A stretch of 22,634 nt of DNA from positions 1 to 22,634 of the IMG/VR virus record IMGVR_UViG_3300042376_001259. One strand, written 5' to 3'. The position numbers and the translations under genes were made by a program. The notes beneath the pieces were generated by a model that saw nothing but the letters and a program-made list of their open reading frames with translations, made no database searches and was not told the origin of the DNA. Source of the DNA: a virus. This document shows, one piece after another, positions 16,142-22,634 of this stretch (position 1 is the stretch's first letter; each line of letters begins with the position of its first letter).

Positions 16142-16912
16142 ATGAATTTAACAGCAGAACAAATCCAACAAAACTGGATAGATTTTGAGGAAACAATCAA
16201 ATCTTACATCAGTGAACCTCGTTGTTCACAGTTATTAGATTTTTATTCTAAATACTCAGAGCGTATTATGTTAATGCCTGCTGCTCATAAGAAAGAATAT
16301 CATAATGCTTTCCCAGGTGGTTACGTAGACCACGTATTACGAGTAGTAGATTGCGCTCTTAAATTAAATAATGTTTGGGTTGAAATGGGAGTAGATGAGT
16401 CTACTTATACTAAAGAAGAATTAGTATTCGCAGCTCTAAATCATGATCTAGGTAAAATGGGTGATGAGCAACATGAAGCATATATCCCTCAGGATGATCA
16501 ATGGCGTAAAGATAAATTAGGTGAAGACTATAAATTTAATGATCGCTTAGAATTTATGTCAGTACCAGATCGTAGTTTACATTTATTACTTTCTCATGGT
16601 ATTTCAGTTTCTAAAAATGAATGGTTAGCGATTAAATTACATGATGGTCTATATGATGATGCTAACAAGCCATATTTAATGTCTTGGTCACCAGAAACTA
16701 AACCACGTACTTCATTAATTTATATTGTTCACCAAGCTGATTTGATGGCTGCTCGTATTGAGTTTGAGCGTGAATGGAATCCTAAATTAAAAGGTGAAGT
16801 TAAAAAAACAAATAACTTTTCAGTTACTAAAGCACCTAAACAAACAATTAAGACAAAAACATTAAGTAATGTTAAGTCTCAAGGTTTAATGAACATGTTA
16901 GATAGTATATGA
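16142..16912 (+). CDS. HD-domain phosphohydrolase, 256 aa
   Basis: Metal-binding residues of the HD superfamily are visible in order: His64 in GGYVDHVLRVVD, His101-Asp102 in AALNHDLGKMG, and Asp200 in VHQADLMAAR. His152 (LLLSHGIS) and His167 (IKLHDGL) also lie in the domain. HD enzymes hydrolyse phosphate esters of nucleotides or nucleic acids; the substrate is unknown. I start it at ATG 16142; the frame runs back to 16091 within the preceding gene. Ends in an ATGA overlap with the next gene. T4-like phages of cyanobacteria carry similar proteins near structural genes. Confidence 0.85.
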   Translation: MNLTAEQIQQNWIDFEETIKSYISEPRCSQLLDFYSKYSERIMLMPAAHKKEYHNAFPGGYVDHVLRVVDCALKLNNVWVEMGVDESTYTKEELVFAALNHDLGKMGDEQHEAYIPQDDQWRKDKLGEDYKFNDRLEFMSVPDRSLHLLLSHGISVSKNEWLAIKLHDGLYDDANKPYLMSWSPETKPRTSLIYIVHQADLMAARIEFEREWNPKLKGEVKKTNNFSVTKAPKQTIKTKTLSNVKSQGLMNMLDSI

Positions 16913-17184
16913 TAATATTAACAATAATATTAGGTTTAATGGTCGTGATCTTAGGATTCACGACCTTTAATCTTCTTAAAAAGAATGAGCGTCAAGAAGA
17001 TATCTTAGCAGGATATATGGAATACTTAAGTAGAATATCAGGCATAATTGAATTATCAGATAAAAAACTTAAAGAAATAGACCATAAAGGCTCATTTGAA
17101 TCAGATGATGAAATTGGTTTCTTTTTCCAATCTGTTAAACAACTTCAAGAAGCATTAAATGCTTTCCAAATTAAAAATTTATGA
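16909..17184 (+). CDS. Membrane-anchored hypothetical protein, 91 aa
   Basis: N-terminal transmembrane helix at about 2-24 (IILTIILGLMVVILGFTTFNLL), then a soluble helical tail (NERQEDILAGYMEYLSRISGII, SVKQLQEALNAFQI) that looks like a coiled coil. No signal cleavage site. It is ATGA-coupled on both sides, between the HD and sigma-factor genes, and is probably translated with them. Function unknown. Confidence 0.8.
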   Translation: MIILTIILGLMVVILGFTTFNLLKKNERQEDILAGYMEYLSRISGIIELSDKKLKEIDHKGSFESDDEIGFFFQSVKQLQEALNAFQIKNL

Positions 17185-17897
17185 TTGAAATACAAGAGGC
17201 TAAAAAAAGAAAACCTAAAGGTGTTCAATACTTCACTCAAGATACAGAAAATGCTATTAACGAGTATAACTCAACAACTGATTTTGAGTTAAAAGATAAG
17301 ATATATCGTGAACGTATCCATTATGCTTTCTTTAAATTAACAGAAAATATTATTCATACTTTTAAGTTTTATTATACTGAGGTAGATAATATTCAAGATT
17401 TACAACATGAAGTAATAACATTTTTACTTTCTAAAATACATCTATTCAACCCAGCTAAGGGAGCAAAAGCATTCTCATATTTTGGTACTATTGCTAAACG
17501 TTATTTAATTATTACTAATACTAAAAATTATAAGAAACGAGTAGATAAAGCACCCATTGAAGAAATTGAATCAAATGAAAATTTCTCCTACAGAATTGAT
17601 GAAGGTTCATCACAAGATAGATTATCTAATTTCTTAGATGAATATGTCACTTATTGCACATCTAATATTTATACTTTATTCCCTAAAGAAACAGATGCTC
17701 AAATAGCAGATGCTATCCTTGAGTTATTCCGTAAGAGAGAGCATATAGACATCTTTAATAAAAAGGCACTGTATATATACATTCGTGAGATTATTGATGC
17801 TAAAACCCCTAAAATCACTAAGATAGCCGACAGATTATATAATATATTTAAACAACATTATTATTTTTATCTAGAAAACGGATACACAAATTTCTAA
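17181..17897 (+). CDS. T4 gp55-like late sigma factor
   Basis: Residues about 44-112 resemble sigma-70 region 2 in its reduced T4 gp55 form: IYRERIHYAFFKLTENI, then DLQHEVITFLLSKIHLFNPAKG and AFSYFGTIAKRYLI, equivalent to the gp55 block with F-x-P-x-K...AFAYF. The 238-residue length fits a gp55-type protein. It would direct host RNA polymerase to late promoters, together with a sliding clamp and coactivator not seen in the window. A candidate target is TATAAATA. Starts in an ATGA overlap with the gene before. Confidence 0.7.
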   Translation: MIEIQEAKKRKPKGVQYFTQDTENAINEYNSTTDFELKDKIYRERIHYAFFKLTENIIHTFKFYYTEVDNIQDLQHEVITFLLSKIHLFNPAKGAKAFSYFGTIAKRYLIITNTKNYKKRVDKAPIEEIESNENFSYRIDEGSSQDRLSNFLDEYVTYCTSNIYTLFPKETDAQIADAILELFRKREHIDIFNKKALYIYIREIIDAKTPKITKIADRLYNIFKQHYYFYLENGYTNF

Positions 17898-17907
17898 TGT
17901 TCATATT

Positions 17908-17915
17908 TATAAATA
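17908..17915 (+). promoter_or_regulatory. TATAAATA, possible late promoter of the baseplate operon
   Basis: Exact T4-late-type octamer in the 25-base gap between the sigma gene and the gene at 17923, 7 bases before the ATG. The extended form is ATTTATAAATA. Confidence 0.4.
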
Positions 17916-17922
17916 AAATATT

Positions 17923-18264
17923 ATGAATGGACTAGACAATGTTGTATTTGGTAAAAAAAAATTCTCTGACATATTAGAGGAAATTTATACCAACCAACAA
18001 AAGAAAGACAAACAAATATCTATCCTGATATCAGAATTAAAACCACTTGTACAAGAAATAGGTGATGCTACTCTTATTGTTCCTTTGATTAAAGAATACT
18101 TAGAAATAAGTGTTAAAAATGATGAACAATTAATTAAGATGGCTACTATCATTCAACGTATTATGAATAACAATGCTGGTCCAAATGATGGTGGTTTTGG
18201 TATTTCTGAAGAAGAAAAACAACAGCTACTAGCTGAATTAGATAAATTTAAGACTGAAGAATAA
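17923..18264 (+). CDS. Hypothetical late protein, 113 aa
   Basis: Helical protein: KKFSDILEEIYTNQQKKDKQISILISELKPLVQEI, then LIVPLIKEYLEISVKNDEQLIKMATIIQRIM, followed by an N/G-rich linker and an acidic helix (EEEKQQLLAELDKF). No known family; similar small helical proteins precede the hub gene in T4-like phages of other hosts. First gene of the baseplate operon; its stop overlaps the next start (TAATG at 18262-18266). Confidence 0.8.
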   Translation: MNGLDNVVFGKKKFSDILEEIYTNQQKKDKQISILISELKPLVQEIGDATLIVPLIKEYLEISVKNDEQLIKMATIIQRIMNNNAGPNDGGFGISEEEKQQLLAELDKFKTEE

Positions 18265-19523
18265 TGGCCTCAATTATATCTGGCTTAAATGGTAGTGTAT
18301 ACTCAGCTGCTACTTCAACCACACCAAATACATTCAGTGCTCCTTTAGCTAATTCAAATTTTACATCAGCTAGAGTTAAATCTATCATATTAGATGATAC
18401 ACATGAGTATTTTATTGAATTTGGAGAATGGAGTAGTATAGGAACTATATTTTGGGAACCAATTGACCAGCCATATAGTGGTAGTGGTTATGATAAAAAA
18501 TCATATGCTTCCCCTATTTTCCCAAATATAAAACATTATCCATTAATTAATGAGATAATATACACAGTCCAATTAACTAGTACTAATATATCTACTAACT
18601 TATCAGCGAATAAATACTATTATTTTCCACCACTTAATATGTGGAATAGTCAAATGCATAACGCTCAACCAGGTTATGATGAAGATCCTTCAAATGATGC
18701 AGCCCAAACAGTTGATTATAATGCTTCTTTTCAAGGTGAAGTAAGACAAATACAAGATAATAGTTCTGAGATATTTTTAGGTAAAACATTTGTTGAAAAT
18801 GCTAGTATATATCCTTTATTACCATATGAGGGTGATATTATATATGAAGGAAGATGGGGTAACTCAATACGTTTAGGTTCTACTGTAAAAAATGCTAATA
18901 AACCTAATGATTGGTCTTCTGTAGGAACAAATGGAGATCCTATCTTTATATTAAGAAATGGTCAAACTAGTACATTTGAGTATCCTTGGGTCCCTCAATT
19001 AGAAAATATTAATAATGATTCATCATCTATTTATCTTACTTCTACTCAACAATTACCTTTATTCCCATCTAGTAACATACAAGATTCATTTGCGAAATCA
19101 ACAGCACCAGAGTCTGTATCGCAATACTCTAAAAACCAAATAATACTAAACTCAGGTAGATTAGTATTTAATGCTAAAAGTGATTCTATAATATTAGGAG
19201 CTAATAAATCTATTCATTTAACATCTAATGATACTATAGGAATAGACGGAGGTAATCAAATAACATTATCTGCTCCTAAAGTATATTTAGGTTCATCACA
19301 AGGAACAGAAGGAACTCAAATTCAATCTGTTGTACTAGGAGATAGATTAAACTTATTGTTAGGTGATATAGCTATATTTTTAGGAACTTTAAGTATATCA
19401 TTTGCTGGGGCTACTGATCCCTCTATAAAAGCCATATCAGCTGATGCTTTTACATTAAGTAATCAAATATTAAATGAGGTTAATGGGGGAAATTTACTTT
19501 CTAAAAAAGTTAAAACAGCATAA
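18264..19523 (+). CDS. gp5/VgrG-like baseplate hub or spike protein, 419 aa
   Basis: The C-terminal third (about 290-345) is a repeat of short strands: NQIILNSGRLVFNAKSD, SIILGANKSIHLTSND, NQITLSAPKVYLGS. This is the triple-stranded beta-helix pattern of T4 gp5 and VgrG spikes and of the related T4-like cyanophage proteins. The N-terminal part is rich in Ser, Asn, Tyr and Pro and looks like a strand-rich head. It would form or carry the cell-puncturing tip; no lysozyme domain is present. Ends in hydrophobic LLLGDIAIFLGTLS. Linked to both neighbours by TAATG overlaps. Confidence 0.7.
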   Translation: MASIISGLNGSVYSAATSTTPNTFSAPLANSNFTSARVKSIILDDTHEYFIEFGEWSSIGTIFWEPIDQPYSGSGYDKKSYASPIFPNIKHYPLINEIIYTVQLTSTNISTNLSANKYYYFPPLNMWNSQMHNAQPGYDEDPSNDAAQTVDYNASFQGEVRQIQDNSSEIFLGKTFVENASIYPLLPYEGDIIYEGRWGNSIRLGSTVKNANKPNDWSSVGTNGDPIFILRNGQTSTFEYPWVPQLENINNDSSSIYLTSTQQLPLFPSSNIQDSFAKSTAPESVSQYSKNQIILNSGRLVFNAKSDSIILGANKSIHLTSNDTIGIDGGNQITLSAPKVYLGSSQGTEGTQIQSVVLGDRLNLLLGDIAIFLGTLSISFAGATDPSIKAISADAFTLSNQILNEVNGGNLLSKKVKTA

Positions 19524-21283
19524 TGGATAATATATTATATATAGTACAAGGTACAATTATTGATAGATATGGGGATGCTATTAAAGGAGTAACTGTCACT
19601 ATTAAATATGAATTACTTCAATCTACCACTACTAGTGATATATCAGGCCAGTTTGTATTTGACTCAAATACAACTCCATTTATTAAAGGTATAGATAATT
19701 CTTTAATAACATTAACTTTTGATAAAGAAAATTTTAAACAACAAACTGTTAATCTACCACCACCAGCAATTGTACCATCAGAAACAGTACCTAGTATTGA
19801 AGGTCCAACTAGATTAAATGTTATTGATGATGTTTTTTATATTTATAAAGTAGGAGATAAAGAATTTAGAAGCCAAAATAATAGTGTAGCTCAATCTAAG
19901 GCTACCACTTATTGGAATAATTTAAGATTAAATCAAAATAAACAAATAACTGATTTATCTGGAGGAGATGAAGTACAATTAGAAGACGCCCCTCCTGCTC
20001 CACAAACAACTATTTCAGGAGTAGTTCTAGATGAAACTGGTAAACCTCTACCAGGAGCAACAGTTAATATTATTTCTTCTCCAGCCAAACCAACAGCCTC
20101 AGATATTACTAATTTAATCTCAAATGTAACATCTCCAAATGTTAGTGATGTAATAGCGAATCCTCCACAATTACCTGAGCCAACAACCCCAATAAATGAA
20201 ACTTTAACAACTAAAGAAGATGGAACATGGGAATATAAAGTCCCAACTACTAATGTTGAGTCTAAAGAATTATCTATTACTTTTTCTAAAGATGAAAAAG
20301 AATTAAAAACAATAACTAACCCACAACAAACTTTATTTATCCCTGAAACTAATGTAACTACTATAGAAGTACCTCGGATAACTTTACTTACCCCACCAGA
20401 TATATCTTATACTGAGTCTAAAAAAGTTGAGCAAGAAGTAAAAACTGAAGAAAATAAAACATTAAGAGAACAAATAGATATTAATCTTCCACCACAAGAT
20501 AAATTAGTTAATAGTATTAATTTAAAAAAAGAAGATATAAAACGACTATTAATTCCATTTGTTATAAGTTTACTTATTCCTTTTGGAGCAGCTGCTGTTC
20601 AAGGTATAACATCAAAACTTCCTATTGACCAAATTAAAAGTTTAGTCAAATGTCCTTCAGCCGCATTTATCACTAATTTAATAAATAAACGTAATAAACT
20701 AGTAAGACAAATAAATAATATATATAACACTGTTAAATTATTAACATCTGTATTAGCAGGTACTACAATAGTTATAACTGCGATACAAGTTGGTATTAAT
20801 GCTATAGGACTAATACCATCCCCACCAGGAGCACCAGGGGGAGCAGTAGTAGCCGCTGGTAAATTATCTAAAGCTTTAGAACAAGCTCAAATAACAGTTA
20901 GTGTTTTAACTTTATCTTTAGCGTCTTTTGGTGTGATATTAGGTACAATAATAAACTTACTAAATAGTTTAGATATTATATTACAATTTTGTGCTCAAGA
21001 TAATAACATGGATTTTGAACAAATAAATGAAGAAATTAATTCTTTATCTAACAATACAGTTAAAGTATTACAAAGTGAAGACAATACTTATAAAGAATTT
21101 ACTTTATCAGTTAAAATAGACCAAACAAATGAAAGTCAATATATTAGACGTTATGCTGTTGCTACTAATAAACAAGGAGTAGATGTACTAAGAACAGACT
21201 CTTCATTCGCCTCAGATCCAACTGTATTGATAGATCAATTAAAATTCATAATAGATTCAAATCCTAGCATAACAGCTGAATAA
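19523..21283 (+). CDS. Baseplate-region protein with two Ig-like regulatory-type domains and hydrophobic segments, 586 aa
   Basis: Two copies of the carboxypeptidase-regulatory/CnaB type beta sandwich: VQGTIIDRYGDAIKGVTVTI...SGQFVF (8-46) and ISGVVLDETGKPLPGATVNI...DGTWEYKV (164-240). Hydrophobic stretches follow at 341-360 (RLLIPFVISLLIPFGAAAVQ), 405-430 and 455-485, separated by charged helices. A baseplate protein with membrane-like helices could help the tail tip pass the cell envelope or act as a tape-measure-like element; this is inference. Coupled by TAATG to the hub gene; separated from the next gene by 18 bases. Confidence 0.65.
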   Translation: MDNILYIVQGTIIDRYGDAIKGVTVTIKYELLQSTTTSDISGQFVFDSNTTPFIKGIDNSLITLTFDKENFKQQTVNLPPPAIVPSETVPSIEGPTRLNVIDDVFYIYKVGDKEFRSQNNSVAQSKATTYWNNLRLNQNKQITDLSGGDEVQLEDAPPAPQTTISGVVLDETGKPLPGATVNIISSPAKPTASDITNLISNVTSPNVSDVIANPPQLPEPTTPINETLTTKEDGTWEYKVPTTNVESKELSITFSKDEKELKTITNPQQTLFIPETNVTTIEVPRITLLTPPDISYTESKKVEQEVKTEENKTLREQIDINLPPQDKLVNSINLKKEDIKRLLIPFVISLLIPFGAAAVQGITSKLPIDQIKSLVKCPSAAFITNLINKRNKLVRQINNIYNTVKLLTSVLAGTTIVITAIQVGINAIGLIPSPPGAPGGAVVAAGKLSKALEQAQITVSVLTLSLASFGVILGTIINLLNSLDIILQFCAQDNNMDFEQINEEINSLSNNTVKVLQSEDNTYKEFTLSVKIDQTNESQYIRRYAVATNKQGVDVLRTDSSFASDPTVLIDQLKFIIDSNPSITAE

Positions 21284-21301
21284 TCAAATATTTATAAACA
21301 T

Positions 21302-21667
21302 ATGAAAATCGACGGACTAAAAAAATTAATTAAAGAAGCAGTACGTGAAGCAATTCAAGAAGAATTAAAAGACATTCTACTTGAAGCAGTTAAATCACCA
21401 AAAACAGTAGTACAGGAAACCTATGTTCCTGTTTCACCTTCAACAGTTAATCTTCAACCAAACCATACTACTGTAAATCATGATCTTAAACGTAATTTAA
21501 GAAGTATGATTGGAGGTGAATTTGACGCGGTAATTACTGCTAACTCATCACATGCTCAACCATCTTACACCCCACCACCATCAGCTAATACTATGAGTGA
21601 AGGATCAAGTTTACCTGGAGGTGAAGTAAGTTTAGATCAAATAATGGGAATAATGAACGCTAAATAA
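21302..21667 (+). CDS. Structural-region protein, 121 aa
   Basis: N-terminal amphipathic helix (DGLKKLIKEAVREAIQEELKD, LLEAVKSP) of a type I know from T4-like cyanophages, then a Pro/Ser/Thr-rich low-complexity stretch (VSPSTVNLQPNHTTVNHD and PSYTPPPSANTM) and a short C-terminal helix (SLDQIMGIMNAK). Probably an assembly or structural accessory protein. AAATATTTATAAACATATG precedes the start. Its stop overlaps the gp25 start (TAATG). Confidence 0.78.
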   Translation: MKIDGLKKLIKEAVREAIQEELKDILLEAVKSPKTVVQETYVPVSPSTVNLQPNHTTVNHDLKRNLRSMIGGEFDAVITANSSHAQPSYTPPPSANTMSEGSSLPGGEVSLDQIMGIMNAK

Positions 21668-22068
21668 TGGCTTATAGAGTACCAAATATAAATCCACTTG
21701 ATGTAGGACAAAGAGTTGCTATAGGAGTTTCTATTCCTTTTAATCAACCTCAAGTCTTTACTCAAACTTATACTACATCTGATCAAATCAAATCAAATAT
21801 AATAAATTTTATATTAACATCTAAAGGAGAAAGAGTTCTTAACCCTAATTTTGGTACTGATATAAGACAACAGTTATTTGAATCATTATCACCAACCACA
21901 ACAGATAATATATCTAGTTTACTAAAAGAAGAATTAAAAACAAACTTCCCATCAGTTTTAGTAAATGAAATCTTAGTTATACCTCAATATGATACTAATT
22001 CAATTTTTATAACTATAAATTATTCAATACTAGGGGGCAACCCAAATACTCTTAATATAACATTATAA
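21667..22068 (+). CDS. gp25-like baseplate wedge protein, 133 aa
   Basis: Carries the GPW/gp25 signature: NIINFILTSKGERVLNPNFG (44-63) followed by TDIRQQLFESL (64-74), then the C-terminal strand block (VNEILVIPQYDTNSIFITINY). Length matches T4 gp25. It is a component of the baseplate wedge in contractile tails and starts sheath polymerisation. Coupled by TAATG to the genes on both sides. Confidence 0.92.
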   Translation: MAYRVPNINPLDVGQRVAIGVSIPFNQPQVFTQTYTTSDQIKSNIINFILTSKGERVLNPNFGTDIRQQLFESLSPTTTDNISSLLKEELKTNFPSVLVNEILVIPQYDTNSIFITINYSILGGNPNTLNITL

Positions 22069-22634
22069 TGGCTGAAATTAGAAATATCACATATTTAAAT
22101 AAAGATTTTAATCAATTTAGAAATTCTCTTATTGATTATGCTAAAACTTATTTTCCAACATCATATACTGATTTTAGCCCTTCCTCTCCAGGAATGATGT
22201 TTATGGAAATGTCCGCTTATGTTGGGGATATAATGTCTTTTTATCTTGATAATCAAATTCAAGAAAATTTTATTCAATATGCTAGACAATCTGATAATTT
22301 ATATGCTTTAGCATATATGTTAGGTTACACACCTAAAGTAACATCAGTTTCAACAGTAGATATAGATATATATCAAAAAATACCATTAGTAGGAGACCTC
22401 CCAGATTATTCATATGCATTTTATGTAGCTGAGAATTTATCAATCCAATCACCACTACAATCTGCTGCTAAATTTTTAATACAAGATACAATTGATTTTG
22501 CTTTCTCTAGCTCATCAGATCCTACTGAAGTTACAGTATATGATGCTAATTATTATCTTTTAAAAAAAACTAGAAAAGCAATATCATCTGAAATAAAAAC
22601 AGAAACATTTTCATTCACAACACCTACATCATTT
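22068..22634 (+). CDS. gp6-like baseplate wedge protein, partial
   Basis: The first 189 codons of a gene that runs off the window. The sequence MAEIRNITYLNKDFNQF, then FRNSLIDYAKTYFP and FSPSSPGMMFMEMSAYVGD, matches the N-terminus of T4-like gp6/baseplate J wedge proteins. It follows gp25, as in other contractile-tailed phages. It starts at the TAATG overlap with the gp25-like gene. Confidence 0.88.
   Translation, partial: MAEIRNITYLNKDFNQFRNSLIDYAKTYFPTSYTDFSPSSPGMMFMEMSAYVGDIMSFYLDNQIQENFIQYARQSDNLYALAYMLGYTPKVTSVSTVDIDIYQKIPLVGDLPDYSYAFYVAENLSIQSPLQSAAKFLIQDTIDFAFSSSSDPTEVTVYDANYYLLKKTRKAISSEIKTETFSFTTPTSF

Overview
The window is a stretch of a double-stranded DNA bacteriophage with a contractile tail, probably a T4-related myovirus infecting a Bacteroidota host. 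The tail evidence is a gp25-like baseplate wedge protein, the start of a gp6-like wedge protein and a gp5/VgrG-like hub or spike protein at the right end. The host evidence is the promoter type: 24 copies of TTTGGC, exactly 18 bases, then TATATTTA or TATATTCA, close to the Bacteroidota -33 TTTG / -7 TAnnTTTG consensus. Leaders are A-rich and mostly lack a Shine-Dalgarno sequence. All recognisable genes are on the + strand and the DNA is AT-rich.

Positions 1-11940 are an early or accessory region. About 36 mostly very small genes (23-267 codons) sit in cassettes of one to six genes. Nearly every cassette has its own near-identical promoter, and many end in a GC-paired hairpin that contains or touches the stop codon. 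Few products are recognisable: a RadA/RecA-fold ATPase with an AT-hook-like tail (3155-3958), two-hook AT-hook proteins (5103-5264 and later 13322-13618), an XRE-type helix-turn-helix protein (5636-5845), a caspase/CHAT-like putative cysteine peptidase (8759-9307), a 57-residue lipoprotein (9289-9462) and several one- or two-helix membrane peptides. A tRNA-Leu(UAA) and a structured RNA lie at 5274-5557. A second possibly structured RNA and an odd tRNA-like element lie at 11184-11509. Two G-rich repeat clusters (172-249 and 3978-4164) fill gene-free gaps.

Positions 12000-15400 are mixed: a GNAT-fold protein, a membrane peptide, an AT-hook protein, a DUF932 protein, a holin-like membrane protein, then an RNA operon behind an early-type promoter (tRNA-Thr, a second tRNA-like element, tRNA-Met), and a membrane/coiled-coil peptide.

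Positions 15421-22634 are the late, structural side: unknown genes, an HD-domain phosphohydrolase, a membrane-anchored protein, a T4 gp55-like late sigma factor, a spacer protein, then the baseplate genes. The baseplate genes are tightly packed with TAATG stop/start overlaps. A TATAAATA motif resembling the T4 late promoter precedes several genes here, which would fit recognition by the gp55-like factor.

The most unusual observations are: two paralogous tRNA-like elements with perfect acceptor and T arms but 55-69 extra bases in place of an anticodon arm; repeated promoter-gene-hairpin cassettes with stop codons in the hairpin loops; early genes almost devoid of C on the coding strand; and the CHAT-like peptidase operon with an overlapping lipoprotein gene that ends inside the next promoter.
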